NCBI GenBank assembly: GCA_030998225.1
Contig: JAPYXD010000484.1
Span: forward strand, 4,464,001-4,528,000
DNA: 64,000 bases
DNA from: Diplolepis rosae
Taxonomy: Eukaryota; Arthropoda; Insecta; Hymenoptera; Diplolepididae
Direction of reading: 5' to 3'
Shown: piece by piece, positions 59,255 through 64,000 of the stretch
Position numbering within the stretch: the stretch's first letter is position 1
How the letters are laid out: every line of letters begins with the position of its first letter
Notes under the pieces: model-generated
Told to the model about the DNA's origin: nothing
Database searches by the model: none
Seen by the model: the letters and a program-made list of their open reading frames with translations, nothing else
Position numbers and translations under genes: made by a program

Positions 59255-59909
59255 TGCAAAGACGGCTAGAGCCGCCAAAATTGTACACGATAGAGATAAG
59301 GTCTCCTCCGTATGGAGAAACGACTTTTTGCTGCACACCCTTCATCTTTTCAATAAGCCATGTTCGTCAGTTGCAAAGTAAAATACCTCCAAGAAGGCAA
59401 TATCTAGACGAAATTGAGCAGGTGATGCGTCGAAGGAAAACGGAAAGTACTTTCTTAGGGAGAGATCGTCTCCCTTTCGTCGTAAGTGACGATTTTATTC
59501 GCGACTGTTCGCGACCCACCACTTCCGCGATCTCGTCGCTATAATGGCGACGAAACAAGTAATCACAAAATCACAAATAATGTAATAATGACAAGTCAAA
59601 AAAAAAAAAATCTCCAGCATCAAAACACATGATCAGTGTTGCCAGACAAAATTGGACAAAATTTCGACCGTTTAGTGTACCAATTTCTAGACGTGCTTAG
59701 TTCTTAGTACTAGAAATCACTAGATTTCAGGGTGCAGTCCCATGTCGAGGAGAATACGCTCCGTGCGAAGTCATGGTAGGGAGGCTCAGTTCGACGCCAG
59801 CGTACGCAGTGGATAATTTTGGCGTTAAAGGAGGCTGTTTTATATTTCCGAGCAATCAAAATACACATGCAAATCAAAATTTTGTTTTAATTAAAAAAAT
59901 ATAGCTAAA
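59255..59909. other. RNF10 5' region / divergent intergenic
   Basis: 59255-59560 is GC-richer than the surroundings and probably holds the RNF10 leader and TATA-less promoter. 59590-59900 has no recognised feature and separates RNF10 from the THAP fragment on the other strand. Confidence 0.4.
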
Positions 59910-60047
59910 ATGAGCCACCGAAGTTGTTGTGTTGTGAATTGTAAAAATACAAGCAGGAAAAGTGAGTGTAAATTTTACAAATTTCCAACGTCTAAATGGA
60001 AAATAAATCAAAGGAATATGTGGGTAGCTGCAGTATATATTTTTTAA
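59910..60047 (+). pseudogene. THAP-domain first exon or fragment
   Basis: ATG at 59910 opens MSHRSCCVVNCKNTSRKSEC and KFYKFPTSKWKINQRNMWVA before a stop at 60047. Cys-x4-Cys, FYKFP and the RNMWVAA helix fit the N-terminal half of a THAP domain; unlike the 20.7-kb copy, the Trp is intact. A possible donor (GTATAT) follows the Ala codon at 60033. The second half with the Cys-x2-His pair was not found downstream, where a mariner element sits. It is either the first exon of a gene split by insertions or a fragment. Confidence 0.55.
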
Positions 60048-60241
60048 GCTGTAACAAGTAATAATTGTAAAATGTATTCATCTAATTTATCATAATTTAA
60101 TATTTGATATAATATTAATAAATTTTGTAACATAAATTCTTCGACTTTTAACAAAATATTTTGGAATAAAGTATGTGTAACAAACGTTTAAATATATTTA
60201 TTTAACTTAACATACACTTAAACTTGAAGTCATAGAAGCTA

Positions 60242-60978
60242 AAGGGTTTCCCAATAAGGGTGATATGTTTTGAAATTGAAAAAAAACACTGAATATTCAT
60301 TCGGAATTGATCGAAATCTTTTTTATTATATTGGATATTCTATGCCATTTATGATTTAAACAATATATCGGCCAAATGTCCCCCGAGACTTGAGCGAAAA
60401 ATGCGCCTCATCAGAAAAGATGATTTTTTGATGAAAATTGGGATCATTTTCAATTGATTCCAGAGCCCAATCCGCGAACTCCCGACGCAAACGATGGTCA
60501 TTAGGCTTCAGTTCTTGGGCCAGAATGATCTTATAGGGATGCAGGCCAAGATCCAATCGCAAAATACGCCAGGTAGTCATCCTGGACAGGCCCAATTCCT
60601 GAGATCGGCGTGGCACGGACAATTCACGGTACGGCGGCTATATTCTGTGTAGAACGTGCGGTACGCATACGATTTTTAGGCTTAGTATCCAATAGAGTAA
60701 ATTCACTCTCCAACTTATCGATTATTCGACGAATTGAGAGCGCGGATGGAGCAGAATGACGACCATATTTTGCACGATATGCTCTTTGAACACCGACAAA
60801 ACTTCTCGAATTTTGATAAAATAATTGGACAATTTCCAAACGTTGTGGAAGCGTGAAACTACTCATGATTAAATGGCAAACCTTACTGATGACAACTGAC
60901 AGCAGACGTCAAAAATTTCAGTTCAAATGAGCCCGATAGGGACATTCAAAATCATATCACCCCTATTGGGAAACCCTT
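60242..60978 (-). mobile_element. Internally deleted mariner/Tc1-type transposon
   Basis: 737 bp, inverted ends AAGGGTTTCCCAATAAGGG / complement CCTATTGGGAAACCCTT, flanked by TA (60240-60241, 60979-60980). On the minus strand, frames 60866-60624 (MSSFTLPQRLEIVQLFYQ, helix-turn-helix region) and 60622-60356 (PRRSQELGLSRMTTWRILRL ... KIIFSDEAHF) are the N-terminal and early catalytic parts of the transposase. They are separated by a frameshift near 60625. The first catalytic Asp (FSDEAHF) is present; the rest of the DDE/D domain is deleted. It is non-autonomous. Confidence 0.85.
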
Positions 60979-61750
60979 TATATTATTTGTTTTAAAGTAT
61001 TGCTGATATCAGTTCTAGTAAAACTTCGCTTAAATAATATCTCTTCATCTTTACTATTACTTAAACTTTCACAGTTTTATAAATTTTCAGTATTATTTTC
61101 ATCATTGAGTTCTTCCGCAATCACAGCCTTATATAAAGTATTTAAATAATTTTTTAAATAAAATTCTTCAGCCTTCAATAATGCTGTTTGTAAAAATTTT
61201 TCATCACGGTGTGGTGTCTGTTTTGATCTGTCATTAACGTAGCCTTATATTTACTGTGATTTCACACAAATACTTCACAAGGAAAAACAATTGAATTTTA
61301 AAGTGAATTAAATTGTTTTTTCTTATTGATAATAAATATTTTTATAACTAAGCTCCATTATGATACATTGTAAAAGCTCTCGAACAGCCTCCTTTAATTC
61401 ACTAATGCTATGGCGCTGCAGTCGCGCACAGAGCGTATAGGATAATAGTGGAATAAGGGAACAGAGTTCAACCAATGAAATAGTCGCCTCAGTTATCCTG
61501 GAAAAAACGTCTGATTGATAAGTATTAAAATGTATCAACATTTTCAATGCGTTTTAATTCTGCTTTCAGATGCAAAGAAAGGGTTTCAAAAGTATTAGTT
61601 CGTATTAGGCTTTATCACGCTGAATGTGAAACGGCAGTATGGGTGATTCGCATTAAGTATCACGGCTCTAAATGCGACACGGCAGTTGCTGATCGTTTGC
61701 ATTTAAAGGTATTGGATCGCAAGAGGTAAAGAATGAGTGCTTCGCATTTA
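60979..61750. other. Spacer with weak minus-strand coding look
   Basis: 61080-61240 on the minus strand has an open stretch (EEFYLKNYLNTLYKAVIAEE) of about 50 codons without a known family. 61323-61547 has another short frame. Neither is supported by splice sites or resemblance. Confidence 0.25.
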
Positions 61751-61771
61751 AAGGTCTTTACAGAATAGGAT

Positions 61772-62189
61772 TTTAGAAACCGACGTAACATCGACATGAC
61801 ATGAACATAGAGTTTACGTCGTGCACGTGCATCTATTGCCAACTGCAGAACTTTTATTCCGTTATTCCCGCAACGGGAATGCGAACCCGATAAAAGTTCT
61901 GCAGTTGGCAATAGATGCGCGCGCGTAACGTAAACTCTATGTTCATGTCATGTCGATGTTACGCCGGTTTCTAAAGGTTTTTACAGAATAGGATTTTAGA
62001 AACCGACGTAACATCGACATGACATGAAGATAGAGTTTACGTCGTGCGCGCGCATCTATTGCCAACTGCAGAACTTTTATCGCGTTCGCATTCCCGTTGC
62101 GGGAATAACGGAACAAAAGTTCTGTAGTTGGCAACAGATGCGCGCGCACGACGTAAACTCTATGTTTATGCTGGTTCATGTCATGTGAG
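61772..62189. repeat. Two tandem hairpins with oppositely oriented spacers
   Basis: Unit 1 (61772-61975): arms TTTTAGAAACCGACGTAACA... and ...TTACGCCGGTTTCTAAA of about 85 bp. Unit 2 (61994-62189) is a direct repeat of the left arm, with its right arm cut short next to the hAT insertion. Unit 1 spacer reads CCGTTATTCCCGCAACGGGA; unit 2 carries the exact complement, TCCCGTTGCGGGAATAACGG. The left arms are preceded by a direct repeat TTTACAGAATAGGATTTTAG. Confidence 0.85.
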
Positions 62190-63351
62190 CAGGGTTGTAC
62201 AGTGACGCGTCACTCGAGGTTCTTTACGTAAATTACCTAAGTGAGGTATTTTCGTAGAAAACCGGTAAAATACCTAATAAATTACGTGCCAAGATGGCTG
62301 CTTTATAGAACTGTATATAACCTCACTTTTTCAAAGCTCCGTTCCTGAAAAGTTTATTCAAACGTGAACACTGTTAATTAAACAATATCATCAATGTCGA
62401 CTAAAAATAAACGGGGGAAAATAAAATCCCACTTCGGGCTTCCATATATTCTATGGAATAAATTGAACTTTCTGCGCCTGCAAGAGAAAAATAAAAATGT
62501 TGCAAAATGTTTATTTTGTAGTAAAGTATTGAAAAATGCTGGATATAATCGCCTTTTGGGACACAGGTATGTAGTTGTACAGGTAAGAAATTGTAGAAAT
62601 TAGCAATAGTAAATTTATGTGAATTATTTTAAACATTTTATTTAAGGAATGTTTGCAGTCGACTAACCGGGATTGATGCTAGTGAAGAAAATAATACTCC
62701 ATTTAGTGAGGACATCATAATTGCGGACAATGATGTTTCTACATCTGAACTAAAAAATTGAAATTCTCAAGTAAGTCCTTCAAATTACTTAAGAATATTT
62801 GGTATCAATTTGTGGTTTCTTATTCTTTTCTTTTTTAAAAAATATTCTTTATTGATATAAGTTTAAACATATTTTTAAAAAACTGAAAAAAAACAATGAT
62901 TTTATCATTTTTGTTTTAAATTTTATATTTCTTAATCTTGATAATATTTATTGAAAATATAGATTATTTAAAGAGACAATACTATTCGCAGGTAAAATTT
63001 GATTAGTAGGTATATTTTATCGAAATTTTTTAAATAAATGTTTTTAAAATTCCTTATTGTATTATTTCGTGCTAAAAAAATGTTTCTGCATTATATTTTT
63101 TTTAAATTATCTATTTGTGGTCTTATAAATATGCTGAGAATTTCAAGAAAGTAAACCATACTTGCTGTATTCGCATCTTACACTGTTCTTAACATCGAAA
63201 ATTATCTAATTTTTTAGGAAAATGCAGGATCATCCACCATTTTAGAACCACGTAATTTACATCATGTAGAGAACTAATGGGGTAAAATACCTAGTAATTT
63301 ACGGTAAAAAACTACGTAAATTACCTAGAGTATTTTTCTTACCCAACTCTG
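62190..63351 (+). mobile_element. Complete hAT-a element with CATGTGAG duplication
   Basis: 1162 bp, begins CAGGGTTGTACAGTGACG and ends TTACCCAACTCTG. Exact 8-bp duplication CATGTGAG at 62182-62189 and 63352-63359. Subterminal TAAAATACCTA and ACGTAAATTACCTA words occur at both ends in inverted order. It carries a three-exon BED-finger gene but no catalytic domain. It is inserted in the right arm of the second hairpin unit. Confidence 0.92.
62394..62761 (+). CDS. BED zinc-finger protein of hAT-a (two exons)
   Basis: Exon 1 62394-62566 encodes MSTKNKRGKIKSHFGLPYIL ... KNVAKCLFCSKVLKNAGYNR LLGH, donor GTATGT. Exon 2 from 62647 restores Arg and continues NVCSRLTGIDASEENNTPFS to an in-frame TGA at 62759-62761. 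Cys-x2-Cys, His and Cys fit a BED finger, here about 95 residues in all. In copy 1 the same exon runs on past this point to a third exon (near 18492). With no DDE domain it cannot transpose; it could bind element ends and act as a repressor, which is inference. Confidence 0.55.
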
Positions 63352-63359
63352 CATGTGAG

Positions 63360-63643
63360 GACTTACATCCCTAGTTACGGAGATCGGCCATTTTAGAACT
63401 CTACCGATATGGATTATGGATATATTGTATATTCAGTCCTCGTCTCCACCTTGCGCACGCCTTCGGCGTGTGCTAGGTTAGAATCGGCCTGATTACAAGA
63501 ATTTTCATGAACATTTTAAAAAAGATGTTTTATGCTTTAAATATAATTTATTATTTTATGCTTCCTTCATTTTTTTAGAATTCTTTAAAAATACAGTTTT
63601 TCAGGTAAAAATTTATATTCCCGTTTTTGAAAAAAGGATAAAA
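63360..63643. other. Upstream region of the last gene
   Basis: AT-rich except for a GC palindrome CGCACGCCTTCGGCGTGTGC at 63455-63474. The leader and promoter of the gene starting at 63644 presumably lie here; no TATA box is clear. Confidence 0.35.
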
Positions 63644-63925
63644 ATGAATATTCAGATTTTACGGGTCTTAATTTTTTGTCTACATGTGTGGCAAAGATTT
63701 GCTCAAGGTCTGGAAATGGCTCTAGGTAATCTTATTTTATTTTAAATTATTGGGTTTAATAATTCAATAGAATGATTAAAAACAGAAAGTTATCTGAAAT
63801 CTTGACAAATTTTAGATCCTTCAGATTTAGTGGTAGTTATTTTGAGTCAACATGATCCTTACCACGTAGCTCATGCTAAATTATTACAAAAAGACATAAA
63901 TCATCAAGCAGAACTCATGAAAAGG
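63644..63925 (+). CDS. B3GLCT: Start of probable beta-1,3-glucosyltransferase (O-fucose-specific), partial
   Basis: B3GLCT adds glucose to O-fucose on thrombospondin type 1 repeats in the ER. Exon 1 63644-63725 encodes a likely signal peptide (MNIQILRVLIFCLHVWQRFA). Exon 2 63816-63925 encodes DPSDLVVVILSQHDPYHVAH and KLLQKDINHQAELMKR, then donor GTATGA. Phases agree (1, then 0). V-x-V-I-x-S-Q-x(4)-(Y/F)-H and L-x-K-x-I-x-x-QA match, from memory, the segment after the signal peptide in human B3GLCT. The catalytic domain lies beyond the window, so the call rests on about 35 residues. Confidence 0.5.
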
Positions 63926-64000
63926 GTATGAATAATCAGTATTATTGAAAAGATTTTCCGATACATTTAATAAATGGAAACTCAGTATTAAAGAATCGAA

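Overview
The window is AT-rich eukaryotic nuclear DNA with short GT-AG introns, 5'UTR introns and AATAAA/ATTAAA polyadenylation signals. The conserved genes (muscle-type FABP, malectin, Hsc70-4-type HSP70, RNF10, a probable B3GLCT) and the transposon set (hAT, Tc1/mariner, Mutator-like, THAP-containing, APE-type LINE) point to an insect. A hymenopteran is my guess, but the species cannot be read from the sequence.

Layout. 1-4970 (+): 3' end of a large gene encoding an acidic region followed by a basic Pro/Ser/Thr/Lys-rich tail, possibly a microtubule-associated protein. 5148-7187 (-): three-exon fatty-acid-binding protein gene with a TATA box, 3'-to-3' with the first gene. 11884-14433 (-): four-exon malectin. 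15300-21300: nested hAT-type elements and a frameshifted THAP fragment. 21188-31800: dense repeats (inverted arms 7.3 kb apart, a 13-bp-TIR family, TA-flanked MITEs, foldbacks, a 137-bp tandem repeat, a run of hairpins, a mariner remnant). 35400-39583 (+): GC-richer, frameshifted non-LTR retrotransposon abutting a Mutator-like transposase pseudogene (39584-41575) that has itself been hit by two small TIR elements. 42933-45965: three-level nest of repeats. 48032-52110 (+): Hsc70-4 with heat-shock elements, TATA box, 5'UTR intron and a long hairpin at its 3' end. 54006-59254 (-): complete 12-exon RNF10, convergent with Hsc70. 59910-63351: THAP first-exon fragment, internally deleted mariner, tandem hairpins with inverted spacers, and a hAT element with a BED-finger gene. 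63644 to the end (+): first two exons of a probable beta-1,3-glucosyltransferase.

The host genes are independent housekeeping or stress genes and form no pathway: lipid binding (FABP), ER glycoprotein recognition (malectin), chaperone (Hsc70), ubiquitin ligase (RNF10), O-fucose elongation (B3GLCT). Much of the rest is transposon-derived. Insertion order can be read in several places from exact 8-bp or TA target duplications. No CRISPR array, rRNA gene or canonical tRNA gene was seen.
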